Below, piece after piece: positions 13,201 to 21,622 of a DNA stretch of 64,000 nucleotides (positions are counted from its first letter, which is position 1; the number at the start of each line of letters is the position of its first letter). The stretch lies in assembly GCF_028858725.1 (NCBI RefSeq), contig NC_084772.1, positions 21,119,548 through 21,183,547 on the forward strand. Direction: 5' to 3'. The notes beneath the pieces were generated by a model. It did no database searches, was not told the origin of the DNA, and saw nothing but the letters and a program-made list of their open reading frames with translations. The stretch is from Colius striatus (taxonomy: Eukaryota; Chordata; Aves; Coliiformes; Coliidae). The translations under genes and the position numbers were made by a program.

Positions 13201-16200
13201 TGAGGGCAGACAGGAGCACTCTCTGACACTCCCTGGCAGGAGGCTGCAGGGAGCTGGGGATCGGGCTCCGCTCCCAAGGAACAGAACAAGAGGCAACAGG
13301 CTCCAGTTGCCCCAGGGGAGGTTGAGATTGGAACTGAGGTAGAACTTTTCCCCTTGCATTACAGCAAGGATGGGGAGAGATGCGGGAGGAAGCTTGAGCA
13401 CAGGATGGGTGCAACAGGGATCAGGAGGCTGTGGGGAGGCCGGGCTGAGCCGGGCAGGGCTGAGACACGGGCAGACATCGCCATCTCCAGGCAGCCCGGA
13501 GGCAGCAGCAGGCACTGCCAGGGCAGCGGGAGCAGGGACGGAGCGGGTTGGTGGTGCCCAGAGCCAGGCAGCAGGATGTGGGTCAGGGCTGGGGGATCCA
13601 TCCTGACCGCTGTGTCCCTTCCAGACGAGGCCCTGTGGTGCCGAACAACGCGAGCCCTGGGGGAGGCCGAGGCTGTGTGTGCCTTCGTGGTGGCAGAGCC
13701 TGCCGCCATCCCTGCCGCCCCTGCCGTGAAGGCAGAGCCCGGGGACCCGCCGTACCCGGCCGCGCTGCGCTCCGACATCCAGCTGCTGCCGCAGCAGGCT
13801 GGCATGGCCGCCATCCTGGCCACCGCCGTGGTCAACAGTGAGTGCCCGGCTGCGGGGAGGGGGGAAAACCATGCTGGGGGTCCCCAGCCCCTCGTGCAAG
13901 TGGCGTGTGAGCCCCCTTCCTTGTCCCTTCTGCTCTGCAGAGGACGTCTTCCCATGCAAGGACTGTGGGATCTGGTACCGGAGCGAGCGCAACCTGCAAG
14001 CTCACCTGATGTACTACTGTGCCAGCCGGCAGAGCGCCGGCTCGCCCGCCCTGGAGGAGAAGCCCAAGGAGACCTACCCCAACGAGCGCATCTGCCCCTT
14101 CCCCCAGTGCAAGAAGAGCTGCCCCAGCGCCAGCTCCCTGGAGATCCACATGCGGAGCCACAGCGGTACGGCACAGCACGGGATGGGATGGCATGGCATG
14201 AGATGGGATGGCATGGCATGGCATGGCATGGCATGGCATGGCATGGCATGGCATGGGATGGCATGGGGTCAGAGGATCGTTTGGGTTGGAAAAGCTCTTG
14301 AAGCCCCTGCAGTCCCAGCCCTCCCCTCACCCTGCCCAGCCCACCACTCACCCCTGGCTCTCAGCACCTCAGCTCCACAGCTTTGGGATCCCTCCAGGGC
14401 TGGGCACTGCCCCAGCTCCCTGGGCAGCCTGGCACAGGGGCTGACACCCCTCTCAGGGAAACAGTTCTGCCTCAGCTCCAATCTCAACCTCCCTTAGGGC
14501 AACTGCAGCCTGTTTCCTCTTGTCCTGTCATTTATTACTGGGGAGCAGAGATCAACCCCCAGCTCCCTGCAGCCTCCTGTCAGGGAGTGTCAGAGAGTGC
14601 TGCTGTCTCCCCTCAGCCTCCTCTTCTCCAGGCTCAACACCCCCATCCCTCAGCCCCTCCCCAGGACCCTCATGCTCCAGCCCCTTCCCCAGCTCTGCTG
14701 CCCAGCTCTGGCCATGCTCCAGCCCCTCAGTGTCCCTCTGGTAGTGAGGGGCCCAAAACCGAACACAACACTCAAGGTGCAGCCTCACCAGTGACATGGC
14801 CTGGCCCCAGGAGGCAGCTGGGTGGAAAGGCAGGGGGGCTGCAGGGCTGCAGCATAGTGACCAGTCAGATGAGGTTCTCCCCAGCTCAGGGTACTGGTTT
14901 GGGGCAGCTTGCTTGTGGGTGTTCCCCCATCTGAACCCCATAAAGGTGGAGGGAGCATCCTGCTTCCTGCTGCCAGCACCCTCCTGGCCAGCACAGCCCC
15001 ACAGAGTGTCCCCACAGTCCCTGTCCCCTTCCCTTAGCACTGAGGTGTCTGTCTGTCCGTCCCTCCTGCAGGAGAGCGGCCGTTCGTCTGCCTCATCTGC
15101 CTGTCTGCCTTCACCACCAAAGCCAACTGTGAGCGTCACCTGAAGGTGCACACGGACACCCTGAACGGTGAGTGGTACCCTGTGTCTGCACAGGGACACC
15201 CCTGCCCCGCCAGCACAGCCTAGGGACAGGGACCCCTTCCCCACGGGTCTCACCCTGCCCCGCCGGTGCCATCCTGCCCGCTCAGCCCCACGCTGCCGTT
15301 CCCCACAGGCATCTGCCACAGCTGTGGCTTCATCTCCACGACGAGGGACATCCTCTACAGCCACCTGGTCACCAACCACATGATCTGCCAGCCAGGCTCC
15401 AAGGGAGAGGTGTACTCACCAGGGCCAGCGCTGCCTGCCACCAAGCCCCTCGCCCCTGGTGAGTACTGGCAGGCTGAAGCTGCCTCACACAGAGCCTGGC
15501 ACTGCCAGCCTGGGCTGCATCCCCAGACGGCTCCATCTGCCAGGAGGGAGGTGTGGGAGAGGACAAGGCAAGCATCCCCATGCTGAGGACATCTCTTCTG
15601 TGTCCACTTCTGGGCCTCTCACTACAAGAAGGACATTGAGTTGTTGGAGATGGGCAACGAAGCTAGTGAAGGGCCTAGAGAACAGGTCTTAGGAGAAGTG
15701 GCTGAGGGAGCTGGGGATGATCAGCCTGGAGGAGACTGAGAGGAGACAGGAGCACTCTCTGCAACTCCCTGAAGGGGAGGAAATGTGTTTAAGTTGCTCC
15801 AGGGGAGGTTTAGACTCATAGAATCACAGCATGGTGAGGGTTGGAAGGGACCTTTAGAACTCATCCAGTCCAATCCCCCTGCAGAAGCAGCTCCCACCCA
15901 GATCAGGTCACACAGGAACATGTCCAGGTGGGTCTTGAAGCCCTCCAAGGAAGGAGCCTCCACATTCCCCCTGGGCAGCCTGTGCCAGGGCTCCCTCACC
16001 TCACACCGAAAGAGGTTTTTCTTATGTTTAAATGGAACTTTCTGTGCTCCAGCTTCATCCCATCACCCCTTGTCCTGTTGCTAGAATGGATATTAGGGAA
16101 AACTTTCTCACAGAGAGGGTTGTTGAGCATTGGCACAGGCTGCCCAGGGTGGTGGGGGAAGCCCCATCCCTGGAGATACTCCTGCAGGTGAGGTGCTGAG

Positions 16201-18511
16201 GGTCTGGGTTAGTTTAGTGACGGGCCTGGCAGCGTGAGGGGAGGGGTTGGACTGCAGGAGCCTCCTGGTGCTTTGGAGCCTAAGGACTGTGTGATTCCCC
16301 CTCGCAGGGCTGAGCCAGCCGAACAACGCGTCGCTGCGCAAGTGCAGCCTGCCCGCCTTCCTGCCCGAGGGGCTGCCGCAGCACGTGGTGCTGCACGGCC
16401 CCCTGCCCGGCCCCGACGCCGGGACGCCCCCAGCACAGCCCGCCTCGCCCCCCGACGCCCGGCCCGGCACGCTCTCACCGCCCACCCAGCCACAGAACGG
16501 GGAAGGGCCGTCATCATCATCCTCCTCCTCCTCTTCCTCCTCCTCCGGCGAGGCCGTCCGCATCAAGGAAGAGCCGGCTGGCAGTCCGGCGAGCGAGGCC
16601 GAGGCGCCGAGAAGCGGCGGCACCGGGGAGGGGGGCGGCAGCCCCGACGCCTGCTCCCGAACCTCATCTCCCCGCAGCCTCCCCTCGGCCAAGGTCAAGT
16701 CGGAGCTCGCCAGCCCCACGCCGGGCTCCAGCCCGGTGCCCAGCGAGCCGGGGACGGGGGCAGCCGGCGGCACCGTCTTCCTCCCGCAGTACGTGTTCGG
16801 CCACGAAGCGGCGGTGGTGCCGCAGGCCTCGGAGATCCTGGCGAAGATGTCGGAGCTGGTGCACAGCCGGCTGAAGCAGGGCCACGGCGGCACGGTGCCG
16901 CCTGCCGTCTACGCCGGCGCGCCGGTGCCCAAGGGCGCCACGTGCTTCGAGTGCGAGATCACCTTCAACAACATCAACAACTACTACGTGCACAAGCGCC
17001 TGTACTGCTCCAGCCGGCACCTGGCCGAGGACAGCCCCCCCGGGGCAGGGCGCAAGCTCAAAGGTCCCCCCGGGGCACACAAAGGTCCCCCCGCGCCGGG
17101 GCCGCTGCTGTCCCCCCCGGCGGGCGATGGGCAGGGGGCAGGGGACGGGGATGCGGGCCGCGATGCCACACCGCCGGCCGCCGCGCCCGAGGTGAAGACG
17201 GAGGAGGGGGGCGGCAAAGTGGGGTCACCCGAGGCGGAGGTGGGGTCGGGACGGTGCAGCGAGGACAGCCAGAGCCCCGGCAGCTCGGTGGGGGACGATG
17301 GGGACGAGGACCCCAGCAAGACGCTGTGCGAGGCCTGCAACATCCACTTCAGCCGCCACGAGACCTACGTGGTGCACAAACGCTTCTACTGCGCGTCCCG
17401 CCACGACCCGCCGCTGCGCCGGCCCGCCGCCCCCAAAGTGCCCTTCGTGCCGCAGCCCCTGCGCACCCGCAAGCGCCGCAAGCTCTACGAGATCCATGGG
17501 GCCGCCCGCCGCCCCGCCGAGCCCCCGCCAGCCCCTGACCCGCCGCCGGCCCCCGACCCGCCGGGGGCTGCCGCTGCCTCGCCCCGCTCCAGCCCGGACG
17601 CCGACGGGCCCATCGACCTGAGCAAGAAGCCGCGGCGGCAGGGCGAGGCGCCGCCGGCCCCGCTGCTGCCCTTGGCCGACTACCACGAGTGCACCGCCTG
17701 CCGCATCAGCTTCAACAGCCTCGACGCCTACCTGGCCCACAAGAAGTACCAGTGCCCGGCCACGCCGCTGCAGCCCCGCACCCTCGAGCACCTGCAGAAG
17801 ATGAAAGGGGCCATGGCAGCCCCCTTCAAGGGTCGGCGCAGCCCCAGCAGCCCCGGCGAGGGGGACCCTGAAGGCGTGCGGGCGCGGGCGGCTGCGGCCA
17901 GGAGCCCAGGCGTCCCCTACCCCGGCGCTTCTGGGGGGGACTCGCTGCAGCGGCACCCCAAAGGTCCCCTGCTGCCCCCTGCGACCAAGGGACCGCTCTC
18001 CGCCTGCCCCTACTGTCCCCTCAACGGGGCCATCAAGGGCGACCTCCTCGAGCACTTCCGCACGGCCCACGGGCTGTTCGTGGCCAAGCCGGCGGCGGCC
18101 GGGCCGGGGCTCCCCGACAGCCCGGCGCCCGCCGCCCGCAGGACGCCCGAGCCCCCGCTGCCCGCCGCCTCGCCCCCGCGCCCGCCCGGCCCCCGCCTGC
18201 GCCGGGACAGCTTCAACAGCAAGGAGGGGCGAGAGGGCAGCGGCAGCCCCCGGCCCCCCGCCTCGCCCCGGCCCCCCGCCTCGCCCGGAGCCCCCGAGGG
18301 ACTGCGGGAAGCCGCCCACAAAGCCCCCACTCCCCCAGCCTACACGGACAGGGGGGTACAGACCCCGCCGGCCAAGGCCGTGCCAGGCCCCGTGCCCAAC
18401 GGCAACCACAGGTACTGTCGCCTCTGCAACATCAAGTTCAGCAGCCTCTCCACCTTCATCGCCCACAAGAAGTATTACTGCTCGTCCCACGCCGCCGAGC
18501 ACGTCAAGTAA
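1129..18511 (+). CDS. ZFPM1: ZFPM1 (FOG1) zinc finger cofactor, 5'-partial, 8 coding exons
   Basis: FOG1 is a nuclear cofactor that binds the N-terminal finger of GATA1/2/3 and recruits NuRD and CtBP. The joined exons 1129-1218, 10579-10712, 12697-12799, 13625-13837, 13941-14165, 15072-15167, 15309-15458 and 16308-18511 give one open frame of 1070 residues with all junctions in phase and GT/AG ends. Visible are a PR-like region (about residues 45-135), finger 1 of C2HC type (Cys185, Cys188, His201, Cys206), C2H2 fingers 2-4 (about 231-312), C2HC fingers 5, 6 and 7 starting near 549, 677 and 798, finger 8 near 903, finger 9 near 1040, and the CtBP motif PIDLS at about 771. The N-terminal NuRD-binding peptide known in mammalian FOG1 is not in the window, so the start codon lies upstream. 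The fragment is already longer than human FOG1 (about 1006 aa, from memory), mainly through Pro/Ala/Gly-rich linkers. Identity is very secure. Confidence 0.96.
1778..2303 (+). mobile_element. CR1 LINE fragment, 3' portion
   Basis: This 5'-truncated CR1 copy in plus orientation is recognised from 'tgagcctggagaagagga', 'ccaggctgcccagggagc' and the terminal 'gatttgatg' remnant of the CR1 tail. It is about 95% identical by eye to the copy at 23125-23520 across the shared 190 bp. Confidence 0.85.
3013..3269. promoter_or_regulatory. Candidate intronic GATA/octamer element B
   Basis: An AT-richer island holds the octamer ATTTGCAT at 3013-3020, WGATAR motifs at 3181-3186, 3208-3213 and 3264-3269, and additional CGATAG cores at about 3139 and 3169. 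Motifs are seen; function is inference. Confidence 0.4.
5162..5322. repeat. Minisatellite, about 40 bp x 4
   Basis: Four imperfect units share the core 'ggatgctcagga' followed by a 'gtggggacact'-like end (gtttggggacac, tgtgggggcatt, cgtggggacact, gtttggggacact). The period is about 40 bp. Confidence 0.75.
7261..7295. repeat. (GGCAT)7 microsatellite
   Basis: Seven perfect copies of GGCAT, flanked by GGGAT variants. A longer array of the same unit lies at 14181-14266 in another intron of this gene. Confidence 0.95.
9135..9277 (+). mobile_element. CR1 LINE 3'-end fragment
   Basis: A short plus-orientation CR1 tail is recognised from 'ggttggacttgatgatct' then 'aaggtcttttccaa' and 'aaatgattgtgtg'. 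Just downstream (9279-9335) a 24-bp unit 'gcaggggaatgtcagagct' is repeated about two and a half times. Confidence 0.85.
10198..10303. promoter_or_regulatory. Candidate intronic GATA element C
   Basis: TTATCT occurs at 10198-10203 and 10268-10273. Two overlapping, oppositely oriented sites occur in ttatcagataa at 10293-10303, a near-palindromic double GATA site. It lies within 400 bp upstream of exon b. Confidence 0.45.
10579..10712 (+). CDS. ZFPM1: ZFPM1 coding exon b, PR-like domain start
   Basis: The exon follows 'ccccgcag' and ends before GTGAG. It encodes DELDLAVQDGERRVQTRRSL then FSWGPFQGSI; the WGPF-x-G core is the signature of the degenerate PR/SET-like fold of FOG proteins. It is phase-compatible with the exons on both sides. 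Confidence 0.93.
10713..12696 (+). other. ZFPM1 intron between exons b and c
   Basis: No exon is supported. It contains pyrimidine-rich low-complexity DNA at about 11265-11335, the GATA cluster D at 11342-11401, a (GGA)n run near 11840-11860, and a 12-bp palindrome atgaatattcat at 12562-12573. Confidence 0.7.
11342..11401. promoter_or_regulatory. Candidate intronic GATA element D
   Basis: Three YTATCW motifs lie within 60 bp (11342-11347, 11375-11380, 11396-11401), embedded in an AT-richer island that continues with tgattgattcc. Motifs are seen; function is inferred. Confidence 0.4.
12697..12799 (+). CDS. ZFPM1: ZFPM1 coding exon c, PR-like domain middle
   Basis: It encodes SSPVTLVLGDESCWLSRLPL and a stretch ending in VIYRK, matching the mammalian segment ending in EIHRK. 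The acceptor is 'ccctgcag'. The donor is GTTGGT, a weaker match to consensus than the other donors of this gene, but it is the only one that keeps frame with exon d. Confidence 0.9.
12800..13624 (+). other. ZFPM1 intron between exons c and d
   Basis: The intron holds a CR1 fragment (about 13131-13362). The remainder shows no coding or structural signal beyond GC-rich intron. Confidence 0.75.
13131..13362 (+). mobile_element. CR1 LINE internal fragment
   Basis: A plus-orientation CR1 fragment starts with 'agcacaagtgtgatgggg', shared exactly with the copy at about 23130. It ends abruptly at 'gaggtagaacttttcc' without the CR1 3' tail. Confidence 0.85.
13625..13837 (+). CDS. ZFPM1: ZFPM1 coding exon d, PR-like domain end
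   Basis: It encodes DEALWCRTTRAL, then a linker with VKAEPGDPP (a possible sumoylation-type VKxE site), then DIQLLPQQAGMAAILATAVVN, which is almost invariant in FOG1. The donor is A|GTGAGT. Confidence 0.94.
13941..14165 (+). CDS. ZFPM1: ZFPM1 coding exon e, zinc fingers 1 and 2
   Basis: Finger 1 (FPCKDCGIWYRSERNLQAHL then MYYC) is a C2HC finger, one of those that bind GATA1. Finger 2 is C2H2 (CPFPQCKKSC to HMRSH). The donor G|GTACGG leads within about 15 bases into a GGCAT pentanucleotide array. Confidence 0.97.
14181..14266. repeat. GGCAT/GGGAT pentanucleotide array, about 17 units
   Basis: About 86 bp of GGCAT repeats with some GGGAT and GAGAT variants. The array starts about 15 nt after the exon e donor and runs up to the 3' end of a minus-strand CR1 copy. 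Confidence 0.95.
14275..14812 (-). mobile_element. CR1 LINE fragment, 3' portion, minus orientation
   Basis: This is the reverse complement of the CR1 type at 1778. It begins with the tail 'tttgggttggaaaagctc' and extends to 'gcctcaccagtgacatggcc'. It fills much of the intron between exons e and f (14166-15071); the rest of that intron shows nothing further. Confidence 0.85.
15072..15167 (+). CDS. ZFPM1: ZFPM1 coding exon f, zinc finger 3
   Basis: This exon encodes the C2H2 finger FVCLICLSAFTTKANCERHL plus KVHTDTLN. In mammals finger 3 is the one reported to bind TACC3. Splice sites are 'cctgcag' and GTGAGT. Confidence 0.96.
15309..15458 (+). CDS. ZFPM1: ZFPM1 coding exon g, zinc finger 4
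   Basis: It encodes ICHSCGFISTTRDILYSHLV then TNHMICQPGSKGE, the fourth finger and the following linker. The preceding intron is only 141 nt. The donor is G|GTGAGT. Confidence 0.96.
15598..16298 (+). mobile_element. CR1 LINE copy (host), split by a nested CR1
   Basis: The left part (15598-15814) starts with 'tgtgtccacttctgggcc' and runs to 'caggggaggtttaga'. The right part (about 16083-16298) resumes with 'tagaatggatattaggg' and ends in 'aaggactgtgtgattcc', the degenerate CR1 tail. Both parts are in plus orientation and are collinear in the CR1 consensus. Confidence 0.85.
15815..16082 (-). mobile_element. Nested CR1 LINE insertion
   Basis: A minus-orientation CR1 starts with its tail 'tcatagaatcacagcatgg' and carries 'ccagtccaatccccctgc' and 'cttgtcctgttg'. 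It belongs to a different CR1 subtype from the host and is flanked by a short TAGA on both sides, a possible target-site duplication. Confidence 0.85.
16308..18511 (+). CDS. ZFPM1: ZFPM1 terminal coding exon, zinc fingers 5-9 and PIDLS
   Basis: This 2204-nt, extremely GC-rich exon runs from a 'ccctcgcag' acceptor to TAA at 18509-18511. It encodes fingers 5 (CFECEITF), 6 (CEACNIHF), 7 (CTACRISF), 8 (CPYCPLNG) and 9 (CRLCNIKF); 5, 6, 7 and 9 end in Cys (C2HC) and 8 ends in His. PIDLSKK, the CtBP-binding motif, sits between fingers 6 and 7. A serine run near 16505-16550 is coded by tcatcc/tcctcc repeats. A CR1 fragment ends about 9 nt before the acceptor. Confidence 0.97.
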
Positions 18512-19018
18512 AGCCCCTTCCCCGCTGCCCCCCAACACCCCAGCTCGGGGTGAGGGGGCTGCAGGGCTGGGGGACTGGGAAGCGATGCCAGCACCACCCC
18601 ATTGCGGGGCTTGGGGTGATGGAGGACCCCCGGGAGGCTCTGCCAGGGCAGCTTCAGCATACAGATGGCTCTCCCCCCAACTTCACCCTGGGTTGGGGGT
18701 CCTGCGCCCAGGACCCTGTGGGGAGGAGCGTGGTGCTGGTGAGTGGGGTCCTACCTCTGCCCCCGCTGCAGCAGAAGCCAATGCTGCAGGGAAACTGAGG
18801 CAGGGGGAAGATGCATCGGCCTGCCCTGGCCTGGGGGCTGCAGGGGGGCTCTGCCCCCAGGTAGACACTACAGAGCTGGGGAAGGGGGCTTGGCCTCGGG
18901 CACCCCAAGAAGCGTGTGGGTGCCCCCCACCACAACCCAGACCCTGCAGGGAGACAGCGCTGAAGGCGAGGATGCTGCTGCCCTGGGAACTGTGTGTATA
19001 AGTGTGTACAGAAATAAA
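18512..19018 (+). terminator. ZFPM1: ZFPM1 3'UTR and poly(A) signal
   Basis: After the TAA there is about 500 nt of untranslated sequence with no open frame of interest. A canonical AATAAA lies at 19013-19018, preceded by a TG-rich stretch (tgtgtataagtgtgtaca). Cleavage is expected about 10-30 nt downstream. No closer AATAAA is seen. Confidence 0.85.
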
Positions 19019-19039
19019 TATGTCTAATACAGCCAGGCT

Positions 19040-20100
19040 GCTGCCAGCACAGCAATGGGGGGTGCTGGGGGGCTGGCACGGCCACGCTCACCCCTTGAGA
19101 TCAGGGGCACCGGGCTGAGGAGGGGGACATGAGCCTGTCTAGTCATGGGGTAACAGGGACAGGCTGCACTGGCGAGGCAGAGCACAGCACAGCCTCCCTG
19201 AGCCAGCCCTGGAACCCACCTCACCACACCCCAGGTGTCACCAATCTGGGCCACAGGCTGACGAAGCCCCCAGCCCTGGCTGCAGGCTGATGGATCGTTA
19301 ATTATCTGGCTAATGAAGCCCCTCCCAGCACAGCCCTGGGGGCTGTTCCCATGCTGGAGCTCCTGCCCCCTGCCTGAGGCCACCAGGTAAGTGTGGCTCA
19401 GCTCCTGTGGCCCCTGTAGAGCATCACAGGGGGAATGTCCCTAAGCACCCCTGGTGCTTCCCAGTACCCCAGATGGGTGCAGTGGGTTGCTCCCCTCCAT
19501 CCCAGCTTGCCCACAGTGACTGGCAGGGTTGGTGCTTCAGGGACCTGCTCTGGACACTGTCTCCTGCTCAGGGACAGCTGCCAGGTCAGTACAACCCTAT
19601 GGGACTCAGGCTCTGGGATCTCTGGAGCTGGGGGGTGGGTGCAGCCCCCCCAGGGCAGCACCAGCCTAGGGGAGTGCACAAGGCTGGGGGAGGTACAGGG
19701 CTTCCAACACCCACCCCCAGGCAAGAGAGGTGCATCCTTCCCTGCCAGCCCTGTTCCAGGTGCCAATGGCAGCAGAACCCCCAGCCCCTTCCCTCCCTTA
19801 CCTGCAGCAAGGCTGCCTTGGGCAGAGGGGTTCGGGGTGAAGGAGCCCCTCTGCACAATCCCCTCCCCAGGGCTTGCCACGAGGGGGGGGCTCAACTTCA
19901 TGCCAAAGGGCCCTCTGTGCCAGGGAGGAGGATGGAGGCAGCAACTCCCCTGGGGAGCACTTGCAACAGGTCCCCTCCTTGCACACTCTTGCACCACGGC
20001 TCTGCCCAGCCCAGGAGTGCCAAGTAGGGCAAAGCGGCTGTGCCCCTACCTCCCCGCTCCCACCCCAGCAAAGAGGAGAAAGAGGCAGCTGAAGGCAGCA
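19040..20100. other. Convergent intergenic gap ZFPM1 / CIDEC
   Basis: No gene, RNA or recognised repeat is seen. A small AT-rich patch, gttaattatctggctaatga, lies near 19297-19316 and includes a GATA core. Confidence 0.6.
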
Positions 20101-20118
20101 GAGCTTTACTTAAATAAA

Positions 20119-20300
20119 TATATTTACAGAGCAGCAGAGGTTGCAGAGGGGAGCTGGCCCCACTCAGCCAGCGGAGTGCAAGGAGAGGCTGGGCCAGGCA
20201 CTGTGGCAGCCTCCCCCCAGGCATTGACCTAGCAGGGTGCTGAGACCCCCAGAGGTGAGGGGTGAATGGGACAGGAGCAGGGGGACAGGGCGTGCAGCCC
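20119..20300 (-). terminator. CIDEC 3'UTR with probable poly(A) region
   Basis: About 180 nt after the stop, the minus strand reads gtaaatatatttatttaagt. No AATAAA is found on this strand; the AATATA variant at 20124-20119 is the best candidate. The plus strand of the same patch contains AATAAA (20113-20118), so it could also stop ZFPM1 read-through. Confidence 0.4.
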
Positions 20301-20487
20301 TCACTGCAGCATCTTCCTGCAGGGCAGGGGCGGGAGGCTGCGGGGCAGCAGGCTCGGCAGCGCTGGGCTGCTCTCCACCTCCTTCTGCTCCTCTGTGGCG
20401 TCCAGGAGCTGCTGCATGTAGCAGGAGGTGCCCAGCAGGACATGGCCCGTGGCCTGCATGGTGAAGAGTGTCCAGCGCAGGGCTTCC
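20301..20487 (-). CDS. CIDEC: CIDEC terminal coding exon
   Basis: It follows 'ccctgcccag' and encodes EALRWTLFTMQATGHVLLGT, SCYMQQLLDATEE and a Leu/Pro-rich end CRKMLQ, then TGA at 20303-20301. Confidence 0.95.
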
Positions 20488-21599
20488 CTGGGCAGGGAGG
20501 AAGGGGGTGAGCGTCCCTCCTTGCACCCCGTGAAGGGCACGGGCAGCAGGGCTGGTCCCTCCCTGCCACAGCCCCCCTCCCTGAGCCATCTGGGGCCTCC
20601 CCAGCACTCACTTCATCAGCCTCCTGGCCCCATAGCAGCGCAGGTCGTAGGACATGCTGTAGGTGCCATAGAGAGTGGCTTTGACATTGAGGCAGCCCAG
20701 GTCCCGTGGGTTGGTCTTGTAGAGGTCGAAGGTGACACTGGCAACATCGATCTTCCGAGGGGGCTTGTGGGACAGGCTGAGCTCGTAGCCCCCCATCTAG
20801 GGGAGAGCAGGACCAGGGTCACCCAGTGGTACCCCCACCCTCCCGGTCCCACCTCCCCCAGCATCCTGGGTCCCTCCTGGCAAGTATCACATCCCCTCCC
20901 TACCAATCGCAGTCAGGCCAAGCCAGAGTCCTGTGCCCAGGAAGTCACTCACCTTGGAGGGAGCCCAGGTCTGCCCCTTGCTCAGGGCCATCAGCACCGT
21001 GCCCTCCTGCAGCGTCCGGAAGAAAGCCTCTGTCTCCACCGCGGTGCCGTCCTCATCCAACACCAGCGAGATGGGCCCCGGGGCAAGCAGGGTGCTCTGA
21101 GCCTGCAAAGGTGCTGGGGGTGAGCAGGATGGGGAGCTTGGGGGGTGGCAGAGCTGGGCAGACAGACCCCCCCAGCAGCCAGGGAGAGAGCTGACCTGGC
21201 GCAGCAGCTCAGCCAGGCTGCCTGCCATGATGCCCTTGCGCAGGCTGCGGTCGCAGTTGCAGATGCGGTAGGGCCGGGGCCGTGGGGCCGGGCTGGAGAG
21301 GAGCTGCTGGGTCATGGAGGCACTTGCTGAGACACATCTGGGGAAGGATGGAGAGATGGGGGTGTCCTGAGACCCACTGCCAGCCTTAGGTAGTGCCAGC
21401 CTTCCCAGGGACACAGCAGGGAGTGGCACATCAGAGAGACAAAAGGTTTCCAAAGGAGGGAGAGCTGTGGTAGCCCCCACCACAGTGATGGAGGTTCCCA
21501 GAGGGTTCCAGTGGCCCCCATCCCAGGGACAGAGCTCCCCAGAACTTACTTGGAGACAGGGGCAGCCAGGCGCTGGCTCAGGGACTTGGCATAATCCAT
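20301..21599 (-). CDS. CIDEC: CIDEC-like lipid droplet protein (CIDE family), 5 coding exons
   Basis: CIDEC/FSP27 sits at lipid-droplet contact sites, oligomerises through its CIDE-N domain and promotes lipid transfer and droplet fusion. Joining minus-strand exons 21599-21550, 21337-21196, 21102-20953, 20796-20612 and 20487-20301 gives 237 aa (human CIDEC 238), all junctions in phase. The start MDYAKSLSQRL resembles the mammalian MEYAMKSLS start. CIDE-N covers about residues 36-113 (RPYRICNCDRSLRKGIMA, LVLDEDGTAVETEAFF, KGQTW). CIDE-C covers about 121-216 (KIDVASVTFDLYK, GCLNVKAT, TGHVLLGTSCYMQQLLDATE). By recollection of the family it fits CIDEC better than CIDEA, because of LSLSHKP, MQATGHVLLGTS and the terminal KMLQ. 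NPRDLGCLN appears one residue shorter than the NP-x-DFIGCLN of mammals. It is transcribed toward ZFPM1. Confidence 0.92.
20612..20796 (-). CDS. CIDEC: CIDEC exon, start of CIDE-C
   Basis: The acceptor is 'ctcccctag'. It encodes GGYELSLSHKPPRKIDVASV and then NPRDLGCLNVKATLYGTYSM through ARRLMK. The donor is AA|GTGAGT. Confidence 0.95.
20953..21102 (-). CDS. CIDEC: CIDEC exon, end of CIDE-N
   Basis: This 50-codon exon follows 'tttgcag'. It encodes ISLVLDEDGTAVETEAFFRT and then TVLMALSKGQTWAPSK. The donor is AAG|GTGAGT. Confidence 0.94.
21196..21337 (-). CDS. CIDEC: CIDEC exon, start of CIDE-N
   Basis: The acceptor is 'ccttccccag'. The exon encodes CVSASASMTQQLLSSPAP and then PYRICNCDRSLRKGIMAGSL through LLRQ. 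The donor is CAG|GTCAGC. Confidence 0.93.
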
Positions 21600-21622
21600 C
21601 TTCGCAAGGGCCACACTCCAGC
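21550..21622 (-). CDS. CIDEC: CIDEC exon with start codon
   Basis: An AACAG acceptor precedes 23 nt of 5'UTR and the ATG at 21599-21597 (cttgcgaagATGG). The coding part is 16 codons plus two bases, encoding MDYAKSLSQRLAAPVS. The donor is GTAAGT. Confidence 0.85.

Larger units (their letters stand above)
15459..16307 (+). other. ZFPM1 last intron, mostly CR1
   Basis: From about 15598 to 16298 this intron is a plus-strand CR1 copy interrupted by a minus-strand CR1. Only about 140 nt at the 5' end and 9 nt at the 3' end are non-CR1. Confidence 0.8.

Noticed and set aside
16234..17538. Alternative-frame open stretch in the last ZFPM1 exon
   Set aside because: It overlaps the zinc-finger frame and shows only Arg/Ala/Pro/Gly-rich translation, as expected for out-of-frame reading of GC-rich DNA.
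17225..18538. Long open frame on the minus strand opposite the last ZFPM1 exon
   Set aside because: Very high GC removes stop codons on both strands; the translation is low-complexity Gly/Arg/Ala and no family is recognised.
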